A DNA stretch of 6,184 bases from Proteobacteria bacterium UBA6920 (GCA_002448875.1 DKAS01000012.1:1-6184), one strand, 5' to 3'; positions 1 through 5,789 are shown, counted from the first letter of the stretch. The notes: a model not told the origin generated them from the letters alone. Program-made: numbers and translations.

Positions 1-1
1 G

Positions 2-1702
2 GAAGTCTGGGGTGGTGCCACCTTCGACGCCTGCGTGCGTTTTCTCAAGGAGGATCCCTGGGAACGTCTGCGCCAGTTGCGCCAGGCACTGCCCAACACC
101 CGGCTGCAAATGCTGCTGCGCGGGCAGAATCTGCTGGGCTATCGCCACTACCCCGACGACGTGGTGCGGGCCTTCGTCTATAAATCGGCGGTCAATGGTA
201 TCGATGTTTTCCGCATCTTCGACGCTCTCAACGATTTTCGCAACATCCGCGTGTCGGTAGAAGCGGTCAAGGAAGCGGGCAAACACGCCCAGGGGGCGAT
301 CAGCTACACCACCAGTCCAGTGCACAATCTGGCCTCCTTTGTCGCCATGGCCCGGGAACTGGCAGCCATGGGTTGCGACAGCATCGCCATCAAGGATATG
401 GCGGGTCTGCTGACACCGCTGGCCACCGCCGAACTGGTCAAGGCCCTGGTGGACGCGGTGAAGATTCCAGTACATCTGCATTCCCACGCCACCGCCGGCC
501 TGGCCGCCATGTGTCAGCTCAAGGCGGTGGAAAACGGCTGCTGCCACGTGGACACCTGTATTTCGCCATTCGCCGGCGGCACCAGTCACCCGCCCACCGA
601 AAGCATGGTAGCGGCCCTGCGCCACACCCCTTACGACACCGATCTGGATCTGGAACTGCTGCAGGAGATCGGATTTTATTTCCGCGAGGTGCGCAAGAAA
701 TATCAGCAGTTCGAAAGCGAATTTACCGGCATCGACACCCGGGTGCAGATCAACCAGGTGCCCGGCGGCATGATTTCCAATCTGTCCAATCAGCTCAAAG
801 AGCAAGGCGCGCTGGGGCGGATGAACGAGGTATTACTGGAAATTCCCAAGGTGCGCGAGGATCTCGGCTATCCGCCGCTGGTAACGCCAACCTCGCAGAT
901 CGTCGGCACCCAGGCGGTGCTCAATGTGCTGACCGACGCTCGTTACAAGAACATCACCAACGAAGTGAAATTCTACCTGCAGGGCCGGTACGGCAAGCCG
1001 CCGGGTGAAGTCAATTCGATCGTGCGTCAGCAGGCCATCGGCAATCTCGACATGATAGATTGCCGCCCCGCCGATCTGCTGGAACCGGAAATGGAGAAAT
1101 TAAAGGAAGGTATTGGCGCCATCGCCAAGTCTGAGGAAGACATCCTGACCTATGCCATGTTTCCCGAAATCGGCAAGGATTTTCTGCAACAGCGCAACGC
1201 CAATACCTTGGTGCCCGAACCGCTGGAGGTGGCCGCGCCCCCGGGTGAGGACAAGTTTTGCGCGGTGGCCACGGAGTTCAAGGTCACCTTGCACGGCGAG
1301 ACCTATCACATCAAGGTCACCGGCACCGGCCATAAAACCAAGGACAAACGCCCATTCTATGTGTCGGTCGACGGTGTTCCCGAGGAAATTCTGGTGGAAA
1401 CTCTCGATCAGCTGATCGAGGGTGAAGTCACGGCGGGCGCGCGCCCGAGCAGCGGTGCCAAGGGCAGCAAACGTCCGCGCGCCACGGCGCCCGGGCATGT
1501 GACCACCTCCATGCCCGGCGTCATCGTCGACGTGCTGGTCAAGGTCGGCGATCCGGTGAAGGCCGGCGACCCGGTGTTGGTGACCGAAGCGATGAAGATG
1601 GAAACCGAAGTGCAGGCGCCCATCGCCGGCAAGGTGGCGTGCGTGCACGTGCAAAAAGGCGACAGCGTCAATCCCGACGAAGCCCTGATCGAAATCGAGT
1701 AA
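2..1702 (+). CDS. oadA: Biotin-dependent carboxyltransferase subunit (pyruvate carboxylase subunit B / oxaloacetate decarboxylase alpha), 5' end missing
   Basis: The reading frame is open from base 2 to the TAA at 1700-1702 (566 residues visible). It enters within the carboxyltransferase barrel at EVWGGATFDAC, which is near residue 43 in Klebsiella OadA, so about 42 residues lie off the left edge and the full protein would be about 608. The barrel has the metal-site signatures KDMAGLLTP (window Lys131) and HLHSHAT (His160 and His162), spaced as in pyruvate carboxylase. The conserved carboxylase domain follows (REVRKKY, VPGGM, PLVTPTSQIVGTQAV), then a basic, Ala/Ser-rich linker (about 480-495) and a C-terminal biotinyl domain with EAMKMETE; Lys532, 34 residues from the end, should carry biotin. 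The enzyme moves a carboxyl group between biotin and pyruvate/oxaloacetate. The linker and C-terminus resemble my recollection of Pseudomonas PycB. Neither a biotin carboxylase partner nor the decarboxylase beta/gamma subunits are visible, and no beta-subunit gene follows, so carboxylase versus decarboxylase cannot be settled. Family certain; exact role open. Confidence 0.93.
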   Translation, partial: EVWGGATFDACVRFLKEDPWERLRQLRQALPNTRLQMLLRGQNLLGYRHYPDDVVRAFVYKSAVNGIDVFRIFDALNDFRNIRVSVEAVKEAGKHAQGAISYTTSPVHNLASFVAMARELAAMGCDSIAIKDMAGLLTPLATAELVKALVDAVKIPVHLHSHATAGLAAMCQLKAVENGCCHVDTCISPFAGGTSHPPTESMVAALRHTPYDTDLDLELLQEIGFYFREVRKKYQQFESEFTGIDTRVQINQVPGGMISNLSNQLKEQGALGRMNEVLLEIPKVREDLGYPPLVTPTSQIVGTQAVLNVLTDARYKNITNEVKFYLQGRYGKPPGEVNSIVRQQAIGNLDMIDCRPADLLEPEMEKLKEGIGAIAKSEEDILTYAMFPEIGKDFLQQRNANTLVPEPLEVAAPPGEDKFCAVATEFKVTLHGETYHIKVTGTGHKTKDKRPFYVSVDGVPEEILVETLDQLIEGEVTAGARPSSGAKGSKRPRATAPGHVTTSMPGVIVDVLVKVGDPVKAGDPVLVTEAMKMETEVQAPIAGKVACVHVQKGDSVNPDEALIEIE

Positions 1703-1709
1703 CGCCGGC

Positions 1710-2285
1710 ATGCAATTGATCCTGGCTTCCACTTCACGCTACCGCCGGGAGCTGCTCGGCCGTCTGGGGCTGCCATTCAGCTGCGTGCCGCCGCAGGTCG
1801 ATGAAGCCATCCTGCCCGGGGAAACCGCCACCGCTCTGGTGGCGCGTCTGGCGCTGGCCAAAGCCCGGGCGGTAGCCGAGCAACACCCGGACAGTATCGT
1901 CATCGGTTCCGATCAGGTGGCCGTACTCGGCGACAGTATCCTCGGCAAATCGGGTGACTACGCCACCGCCTGCCGGCAACTGAGCGCCGCGTCTGGTAAC
2001 CGCGTGGTATTCCAGACCGGCTTGTGCGTGATCAGCAGCGTCAGTGGACAGACACAGCAGGCGGTGGTGCCCTTCACGGTGGTATTCCGTCAGCTCAGCG
2101 CCGGGCAGATCGACAGCTACGTGCGCCGCGAGCAACCCTATGACTGCGCCGGCAGCTTCAAGTCCGAAGGATTGGGAATCTGTCTGTTCGAAAAAATGCA
2201 GGGCGATGACCCCACCGCCCTGATTGGCCTGCCTTTGATCACTCTGACCGGGATGTTGCAGCACGCGGGCATGCCGGTACTGTAA
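1710..2285 (+). CDS. yceF: Maf-family nucleoside triphosphate pyrophosphatase, YceF type (7-methyl-GTP pyrophosphatase)
   Basis: This 191-residue protein is a full-length Maf protein. It hydrolyses a nucleoside triphosphate to the monophosphate and pyrophosphate; the YceF branch in E. coli prefers 7-methyl-GTP and is thought to clear modified nucleotides in the cytoplasm. Visible motifs are LASTSRYRREL (residues 5-15, phosphate-binding Ser/Arg), VDE (30-32), IGSDQV with Asp68, GK at 79-80, FQTG (101-104) and GLPL (173-176). The segment CAGSFKSEG (146-154) matches the YceF branch rather than the YhdE (dTTP/UTP) branch, which has an AGAYGIQG-like sequence there. After GK, a Ser replaces the usual Pro, a small deviation. 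The ATG is 7 bases after the oadA stop and has only a weak GAG upstream, overlapping that stop region, so expression is probably coupled to oadA. It ends 11 bases from the convergent peptidase gene. Confidence 0.93.
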   Translation: MQLILASTSRYRRELLGRLGLPFSCVPPQVDEAILPGETATALVARLALAKARAVAEQHPDSIVIGSDQVAVLGDSILGKSGDYATACRQLSAASGNRVVFQTGLCVISSVSGQTQQAVVPFTVVFRQLSAGQIDSYVRREQPYDCAGSFKSEGLGICLFEKMQGDDPTALIGLPLITLTGMLQHAGMPVL

Positions 2286-2296
2286 ATCACGGCCTG

Positions 2297-3445
2297 TTAC
2301 TGCAGATTGAAGTTGCGCAACCCCATGACCATGGCCAGGGTATTGGCCATGGCGACACCGAGTCGATCGGCGAAGCGGTCGAAATAGTTGGGACGCGGCG
2401 TGTAGTCGACGATTTCCTCCTGACCGATGAGCTCGCGGGCGACATAGCCGGTATTGCCCAGACCGTCGATCAAACCCAGCTCCAGACTCTGCTCCCCGGT
2501 CCATACCAGACCGCTGAACAGGTCCGGTGTTTCCTTCAAGCGGCTGCCGCGCCCGTCCTTGACCGTATCGATAAATTGCTGGTGAATATTGCCGAGCATG
2601 TTTTTCACATGCATCACATCCTCTTCCTTGAGCTTGGAAAACGGATCGAGAAAACCCTTGTTGACGCCGGCGGTCAACAGGCGGCGTTCCACCCCGAGTT
2701 TTTTCATCGCTTCAGTGAAGCCGAAACCGTCCATCAACACGCCGATGGAACCCACCATGCTGGCTTTGTCGGCATAGATTTCGTCGGCCGCCGCAGCGAT
2801 GTAGTAACCGCCGGAGGCGCAGACATCGACGATTACCGCATACAGCGGCACATTCTGATATTTTTCCCGCAGACGCACGATTTCATCGTTGACGTAACCG
2901 GCCTGCACCGGGCTGCCGCCGGGACTGTTGATGCGCAGAATGACGCCGGCCGTATTCTTGTCCTTGAATGCCGCGCGCAAACCGCTGATGATGAGATCGG
3001 CGCTGGCCTGACTGTCTTCAGCGATCACCCCCTGCACGTCGACCAGGGCCGTGTGTTTGCCGTGGCTGACGCCATCACCGGTGCCGATATCGCTGGTCAT
3101 CACCGCATAGGTAATAAACACCAGGTAGGCGAAAAAACCCAGTTTCAACCCAATGCTCCAGCGACGCGAGCGCTGTTGTTCCCGGATGGCGGCGAACAGC
3201 AGCCGGTCTATGGTTTCTTTCTCCCAGGAAGCTCCACCACCCGCGCCCTGCCCGCCGAAGGAACCCGGAGGCGGACTGATTACACTTGCCTTCGTCTCCG
3301 CCGCCGCTTCGCGCCGCGTCCAGGGATCGGCCGCTGCCGCCGCGGCATCGCCAGCCTGGGCCGGCTGCCCGGGCTCCGGTGCCGCCGAGCTGGTGTTCGT
3401 TTGCGCCTGGTTTTGCTGGTCGTTCGGTGGATCACTCGTAGACAT
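2297..3445 (-). CDS. sppA: S49-family signal peptide peptidase (short SppA type), membrane anchored
   Basis: This 382-residue protein is a single-domain S49 serine protease with a Ser/Lys dyad, as in Bacillus SppA, not the tandem-domain E. coli form. The N-terminus (1-75) is low-complexity, rich in Gln, Ala, Pro and Gly. One membrane segment follows at about 98-116 (GLKLGFFAYLVFITYAVM), preceded by the basic stretch RSRRW, which predicts a cytoplasmic N-terminus and a periplasmic protease domain. The substrate/oxyanion segment is RINSPGGSP (171-179). The nucleophile is Ser211 in CASGGYY and the general base is Lys263 in AGVNKGF; their 52-residue spacing equals that of Bacillus SppA Ser147/Lys199. 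The family degrades leftover signal peptides and membrane protein fragments. The ATG has GAGG six bases upstream (3452-3455), which supports this start. It lies downstream of rluC and the HAD gene on the same strand, 149 bases away, and converges on yceF. No clear promoter is visible in that spacer. The N-terminal region is longer than I expect for pseudomonad homologues. Confidence 0.92.
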   Translation of the reverse strand: MSTSDPPNDQQNQAQTNTSSAAPEPGQPAQAGDAAAAAADPWTRREAAAETKASVISPPPGSFGGQGAGGGASWEKETIDRLLFAAIREQQRSRRWSIGLKLGFFAYLVFITYAVMTSDIGTGDGVSHGKHTALVDVQGVIAEDSQASADLIISGLRAAFKDKNTAGVILRINSPGGSPVQAGYVNDEIVRLREKYQNVPLYAVIVDVCASGGYYIAAAADEIYADKASMVGSIGVLMDGFGFTEAMKKLGVERRLLTAGVNKGFLDPFSKLKEEDVMHVKNMLGNIHQQFIDTVKDGRGSRLKETPDLFSGLVWTGEQSLELGLIDGLGNTGYVARELIGQEEIVDYTPRPNYFDRFADRLGVAMANTLAMVMGLRNFNLQ

Positions 3446-3594
3446 CGCTTGCCTCGCACCCCTGAATCATTGCACTAATACTGAAATCGCCGTGTTGGGA
3501 TCGCTCCTCGCCACGGCGCTGAGATAACACTTTACCATAATCCGGTTAACTAACACGCTATAGTTATTCGCTATATCGTCATTCGCCGTGTCGA
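3446..3594 (-). promoter_or_regulatory. Spacer upstream of sppA with a GC-rich hairpin
   Basis: On the minus strand a 7-base inverted repeat CGCCGTG / CACGGCG (3512-3518 and 3488-3494) encloses 17 bases in which GGA and TCC can pair around a GCGA loop, a GNRA-type tetraloop. The hairpin lies 43-73 bases upstream of the sppA start. No run of T follows it on the minus strand, so it does not look like a Rho-independent terminator of the HAD gene; it could be a 5' UTR structure or an mRNA stability element. The part near 3525-3580 is AT-rich and holds a 7-base direct repeat CGCTATA (3556-3562 and 3569-3575). It may carry an sppA promoter, but I could not find a convincing -35/-10 pair. Confidence 0.35.
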
Positions 3595-4269
3595 TCATGA
3601 ATCTGCGCGGCGGTCCCCTCGCCGCAAACCGGCGACCACACCCGGCAACTGGCTGATGGCGTCGATGCTGGCCACCGGCTGATGGCGATGCAGACGGCCG
3701 TGATCGTGCACGCCGTAGGTCACGGCAATGGCATCCACCTGAGCATTGTGCGCCATTTCCATATCGTATTCCGTGTCTCCTACCATCACCGCGTCCGCCG
3801 GATACATGCCCAGGGCGTCCAAAATCTCCTCCAGCATCTGCGGATGCGGTTTGGAACGGGTCTCATCGGCGCAACGGGTGACGTGAAAATATTGCGCCAG
3901 ACCGGTCTGGGTCAGAATACTGTCCAACCCCCGCCGCCCCTTGCCGGTGGCCACCGCCAGATAGTAGCCGCTGTCCGCCAGCGTTTTCACCGTCTGTGCC
4001 GCGCCGGTAAACAGCTCGCTGGGCGTCGTGTCGGCGGTAATAAAATGATAGCGGTAGCGATCGACGAATTCCCCCGCCATCGCATCCGCCATGTCCGGAT
4101 ACAGTCTGGCTATCGCTTCCCGCATGCCCAGACCGATGACGTCCCGCAGCTGCGCCGGTGGCCGCGTTGCCAGGCGCAGATCGCTGATCGCCGCCGCCAG
4201 GCAGGAAACGATGCGCGCCTCGGAATCCATCAAGGTTCCATCCCAATCGAAAATGATCAATTTATACAT
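3595..4269 (-). CDS. HAD superfamily (IA) phosphatase, phosphoglycolate phosphatase-like
   Basis: This is a 224-residue HAD-type phosphatase starting MYKLIIFDWDGTL. The frame extends 17 codons further upstream, but those lie inside rluC and precede the family's normal start, so the ATG at 4267-4269 is preferred. Motif I is FDWDGT with Asp8 (nucleophile) and Asp10 (acid/base). Motif II is VATGKG with Thr108, motif III is SKPHP with Lys140, and motif IV is VMVGDTEYDME with Asp165 and Asp169 for Mg binding. The helical cap is inserted after motif I, as in subclass IA. Such enzymes remove phosphate from small metabolites in the cytoplasm. The sequence resembles Gph/PGP relatives, but the substrate cannot be read from it. 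The start overlaps the end of rluC by 8 bases (4262-4269) with no strong SD of its own, so translational coupling is likely. An HAD gene at this place beside rluC is familiar from pseudomonads (from memory). Confidence 0.9.
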   Translation of the reverse strand: MYKLIIFDWDGTLMDSEARIVSCLAAAISDLRLATRPPAQLRDVIGLGMREAIARLYPDMADAMAGEFVDRYRYHFITADTTPSELFTGAAQTVKTLADSGYYLAVATGKGRRGLDSILTQTGLAQYFHVTRCADETRSKPHPQMLEEILDALGMYPADAVMVGDTEYDMEMAHNAQVDAIAVTYGVHDHGRLHRHQPVASIDAISQLPGVVAGLRRGDRRADS

Positions 4270-5227
4270 GAACGTTGCCGGTATTCCGCGCCAGGACTTT
4301 AAGCACATCCTGCAGGGCATCGGCCAGCGGTGCCGTGAGCTCCAGCGGCTTACCAGTGTCCGGCGCCGTCAGCCGCAGGGTATGGGCGTGCAGGAACAGG
4401 CGTTTGAGGCCCAGCTCGCGCATCGAACGATTGAACACCTCGTCACCGTACTTCTCGTCACCGGCCACCGGATGATTGATGTGGGCCGCGTGCACGCGAA
4501 TTTGATGGGTACGCCCGGTGACCGCCTGCACCCGCGCCAGGGTAGCGACGCCATAGGTTTCGACGGTATCGAACACACTCACCGAGGGTTTGCCCTCGGT
4601 GTGCACCCGCACTACCCGTTCCCCGGATTTGAGGGTATTTTTCTGCAGCGGGGCGTTGACGTTCAGGTGCCGCGCCGCCAGGCCGCCGCGCAGCAGCGCC
4701 AGGTAGTATTTTTCCACCGTTTTATCGCGAATCTGATCGTGTAAATGGCGCAATACACTGCGTTTTTTTGCCACCATCAAACAGCCGGACGTATCCCGGT
4801 CGAGGCGATGCACCAGTTCCAGGTCTTTTTTCTGGGGATACAGGGCCCGCAAGGCTTCGATGACGCCATATTGAATGCCGCTGCCCCCGTGTACCGCCAC
4901 CCCCGAAGGCTTATTGATCACCAGCAGACCATTATCTTCATAAAGGATGGATTGTTTTATCAACTCTTTAATGGATTCTGACGGCGCCGCCGTATGCTCC
5001 CCCTCGCTGACCCGCACCGGTGGAATGCGCAGCACATCCCCGTCCTGCAATTTGTAACCCGGTTGTACCCGGCCCTTGTTGACCCGTACTTCACCCTTGC
5101 GTAACACACGGTAAATCAGCGATTTGGGTACGCCTTTGAGCTCCCGTGTCAAATAATTGTCGATTCGCTGGCCGCTGGCGTCGGGACCGATTTCCACGGT
5201 GCGAACTTTTGGGGGGGAGGTGGACAA
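4262..5227 (-). CDS. rluC: 23S rRNA pseudouridine synthase RluC (U955/U2504/U2580)
   Basis: The protein is 321 residues with the TTG start at 5225-5227; E. coli RluC has 319. An N-terminal S4 RNA-binding domain (about 20-68: QRIDNYL, VPKSLIYRVLRKGEVRVN, LQDGDVLRI) precedes the RluA-family catalytic domain. The catalytic motif HRLDRDTSG places the nucleophilic Asp at 143, next to E. coli Asp144. Other conserved parts are INKPSGVAVHGGSG and GRTHQIRVHAAH (238-249). By family knowledge it converts uridines 955, 2504 and 2580 of 23S rRNA to pseudouridine. The frame also opens at an earlier TTG (5275), but that adds 16 residues (ending RSPC) without similarity to RluC. The 5227 TTG has a full AGGAG seven bases upstream, and MSTSPPKVRTVEI aligns with the E. 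coli N-terminus. It is divergent from rne, and its end overlaps the HAD gene. It probably leads a two- or three-gene unit with HAD and sppA. Confidence 0.95.
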   Translation of the reverse strand: MSTSPPKVRTVEIGPDASGQRIDNYLTRELKGVPKSLIYRVLRKGEVRVNKGRVQPGYKLQDGDVLRIPPVRVSEGEHTAAPSESIKELIKQSILYEDNGLLVINKPSGVAVHGGSGIQYGVIEALRALYPQKKDLELVHRLDRDTSGCLMVAKKRSVLRHLHDQIRDKTVEKYYLALLRGGLAARHLNVNAPLQKNTLKSGERVVRVHTEGKPSVSVFDTVETYGVATLARVQAVTGRTHQIRVHAAHINHPVAGDEKYGDEVFNRSMRELGLKRLFLHAHTLRLTAPDTGKPLELTAPLADALQDVLKVLARNTGNVHV

Positions 5228-5234
5228 GCAGGGG

Positions 5235-5239
5235 CTCCT
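5235..5239 (-). promoter_or_regulatory. Ribosome binding site deciding the rluC TTG start
   Basis: On the minus strand AGGAG lies seven bases before TTG at 5225-5227. It is the strongest SD upstream of rluC and selects this non-ATG start over the in-frame TTG at 5273-5275. Confidence 0.75.
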
Positions 5240-5296
5240 GAAAAATAAGTGAGTTAACGGGGCTTGAGCATTCAATTACATTGATTATGTTGCGTT

Positions 5297-5325
5297 ATTT
5301 TATGTAAATTTTGTCTCGGCGTCAT
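5297..5325 (-). promoter_or_regulatory. Candidate sigma-70 promoter for rluC
   Basis: On the minus strand ATGACG (5320-5325, 4 of 6 to TTGACA) and TAAAAT (5297-5302, 5 of 6 to TATAAT) are separated by exactly 17 bases. Transcription would begin near 5290, giving a leader of about 63 bases before the rluC TTG. The assignment rests on consensus match and position only; the surrounding AT-rich sequence makes chance matches possible. Confidence 0.45.
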
Positions 5326-5421
5326 TATCCACATATGGCATGGATTTTTCATAGGAATGGTTACAGGAAATCCCGGGCAACGAATTCCTTGATTTTAGTT
5401 AATATTCGATCATGAATCCGA

Positions 5422-5450
5422 TTGCTGTTGGTTGAAATCGTTGATATATT
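5422..5450 (+). promoter_or_regulatory. Candidate sigma-70 promoter for rne
   Basis: TTGCTG (5422-5427) and TATATT (5445-5450, 5 of 6 to consensus) are 17 bases apart. Initiation would fall near 5457, just before an inverted repeat, giving an rne leader of about 333 bases; the E. coli leader from its main promoter is 361. The -35 is weak. Overlapping alternatives exist, such as TTGATA 5441-5446 with TATCAA 5464-5469, so the exact site is uncertain. Confidence 0.4.
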
Positions 5451-5458
5451 GTATAAGT

Positions 5459-5508
5459 CTTTGTATCAACTACATCCAGCATGGTCTTGTACCTGATTGA
5501 TACCAAAG
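5459..5508 (+). repeat. Leader stem-loop 1 (5'-terminal)
   Basis: CTTTGTATCAA (5459-5469) pairs with TTGATACCAAAG (5497-5508), 11 base pairs with one bulged C, closing a 27-base loop. It would start two or three bases after the proposed rne transcription start. A 5'-terminal stem is of interest because RNase E senses unpaired 5' ends. Confidence 0.5.
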
Positions 5509-5561
5509 GGCAAAACGAATTTTCGCAACGTCTATACCACAGGCGCTGTAACTAACAAGGC

Positions 5562-5582
5562 GGTAGGTATTATTTACCTATC
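5562..5582 (+). repeat. Leader stem-loop 2
   Basis: TAGGTA (5564-5569) and TACCTA (5575-5580) form a six-pair stem around TTATT, extended outward by G5563-T5581 (wobble) and G5562-C5582. AT-rich sequence follows but no T run, so it is not a terminator. ATACC at 5534-5538 could compete for GGTAT at 5566-5570. Confidence 0.5.
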
Positions 5583-5614
5583 ATGTTTCACCAAACAACA
5601 TTAATCGAGGACTA

Positions 5615-5637
5615 CCGCGTACTGTTGCTGTGTGCGG
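5615..5637 (+). repeat. Leader stem-loop 3
   Basis: CCGCGTAC (5615-5622) pairs with GTGTGCGG (5630-5637): eight pairs including two adjacent G-T wobbles, around a seven-base loop. The outer CCGC/GCGG part is strong; the inner part is weaker. Confidence 0.4.
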
Positions 5638-5659
5638 CTGAACGAGAATGATGATACTG

Positions 5660-5674
5660 TACTTTGCCAAAGTA
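5660..5674 (+). repeat. Leader stem-loop 4
   Basis: TACTTT (5660-5665) and AAAGTA (5669-5674) form a perfect six-pair stem with a GCC triloop. AGTA at its 3' arm could alternatively pair with TACT at 5684-5687 of the next hairpin. Confidence 0.45.
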
Positions 5675-5683
5675 ATCCTGATG

Positions 5684-5702
5684 TACTTCCTGGATGGAGG
5701 TA
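5684..5702 (+). repeat. Leader stem-loop 5
   Basis: TACTTCC (5684-5690) pairs with GGAGGTA (5696-5702), seven pairs with one wobble, around TGGAT. The 3' arm is an excellent SD-like sequence (GGAGG) but no start codon lies at a proper distance behind it, so it may be a decoy or simply part of the stem. Confidence 0.5.
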
Positions 5703-5715
5703 AGGATTTATTCGC

Positions 5716-5786
5716 AATTGTCTATCATGATGACTCTCGTTTCCCGTGCACTGACCACTCGCCGCGGTTACTCGTGAGAGACAATT
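5716..5786 (+). promoter_or_regulatory. Leader stem-loop 6, sequesters the rne ribosome binding site
   Basis: The 15-base arms 5716-5730 and 5772-5786 pair with 13 Watson-Crick pairs, one T-G wobble and one A-G mismatch. The outer eight pairs (AATTGTCT with AGACAATT) are perfect. The 3' arm includes the whole SD GAGAG (5776-5780). Beyond one C-C mismatch, C5713-G5789 and G5714-C5788 could extend the helix to the base before the ATG. Inside the loop TGACC (5752-5756) may pair with GGTTA (5766-5770). Formation should block ribosome entry. Read directly from the sequence; folding energy not computed. Confidence 0.6.
5776..5780 (+). promoter_or_regulatory. Ribosome binding site of rne
   Basis: GAGAG lies nine bases before the ATG at 5790-5792. 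It is moderate in strength and lies fully within the 3' arm of stem-loop 6. Confidence 0.6.
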
Positions 5787-5789
5787 CCG

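Larger units (their letters stand above)
5228..5789. other. Non-coding divergent intergenic region rluC/rne
   Basis: This 562-base stretch has no credible gene. It is clearly richer in A+T than the flanking genes, especially 5276-5520. The left part holds the rluC SD and promoter candidate (minus strand); from about 5422 rightwards it holds an rne promoter candidate and a long, hairpin-rich leader (plus strand). Between about 5326 and 5420 I see only AT-rich sequence, which may contain further promoters or regulator sites that I cannot name. Confidence 0.8.
5457..5789 (+). promoter_or_regulatory. Structured 5' leader of rne, probable autoregulatory region
   Basis: The stretch between the promoter candidate and the rne ATG contains at least six local inverted repeats that I could pair by eye (listed separately), with unstructured AC-rich sequence near 5583-5605. 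In E. coli, RNase E limits its own synthesis by cleaving its mRNA, and the 5' UTR, notably hairpins hp2 and hp3, mediates this. Position, length and hairpin content fit such an element. I cannot show sequence homology to the E. coli hairpins. Confidence 0.6.

Noticed and set aside
1100..1732. 210-codon minus-strand frame opposite the end of oadA
   Set aside because: Antisense shadow of GC-rich coding sequence, with no start signal and His-rich composition.
1734..2504. 256-codon minus-strand frame across yceF and the end of sppA
   Set aside because: It covers a well-supported yceF gene on the other strand and is out of frame with sppA; no motif seen.
2576..3478. 300-codon plus-strand frame opposite the S49 peptidase
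   Set aside because: It is the antisense shadow of a clear S49 gene; the translation is His/Arg-rich and has no domain.
3651..3687. Direct repeat GGCTGATGGCG (3651-3661 and 3677-3687)
   Set aside because: Only two short copies within the HAD coding region, 26 bases apart. Codon usage alone can produce it.
4091..4744. 217-codon plus-strand frame opposite HAD and rluC
   Set aside because: Shadow of two conserved genes; Arg/Gln-rich with no domain.
5562..5582. Stem-loop 2 as a Rho-independent terminator
   Set aside because: No T run follows the stem, and rne transcription has to pass through it.
5583..5651. Possible 22-codon upstream ORF in the rne leader (ATG at 5583, stop at 5649-5651)
   Set aside because: There is no SD at a proper distance and no attenuator-like codon run. 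Its stop overlaps another ATG by chance. Conservation would be needed to accept it.
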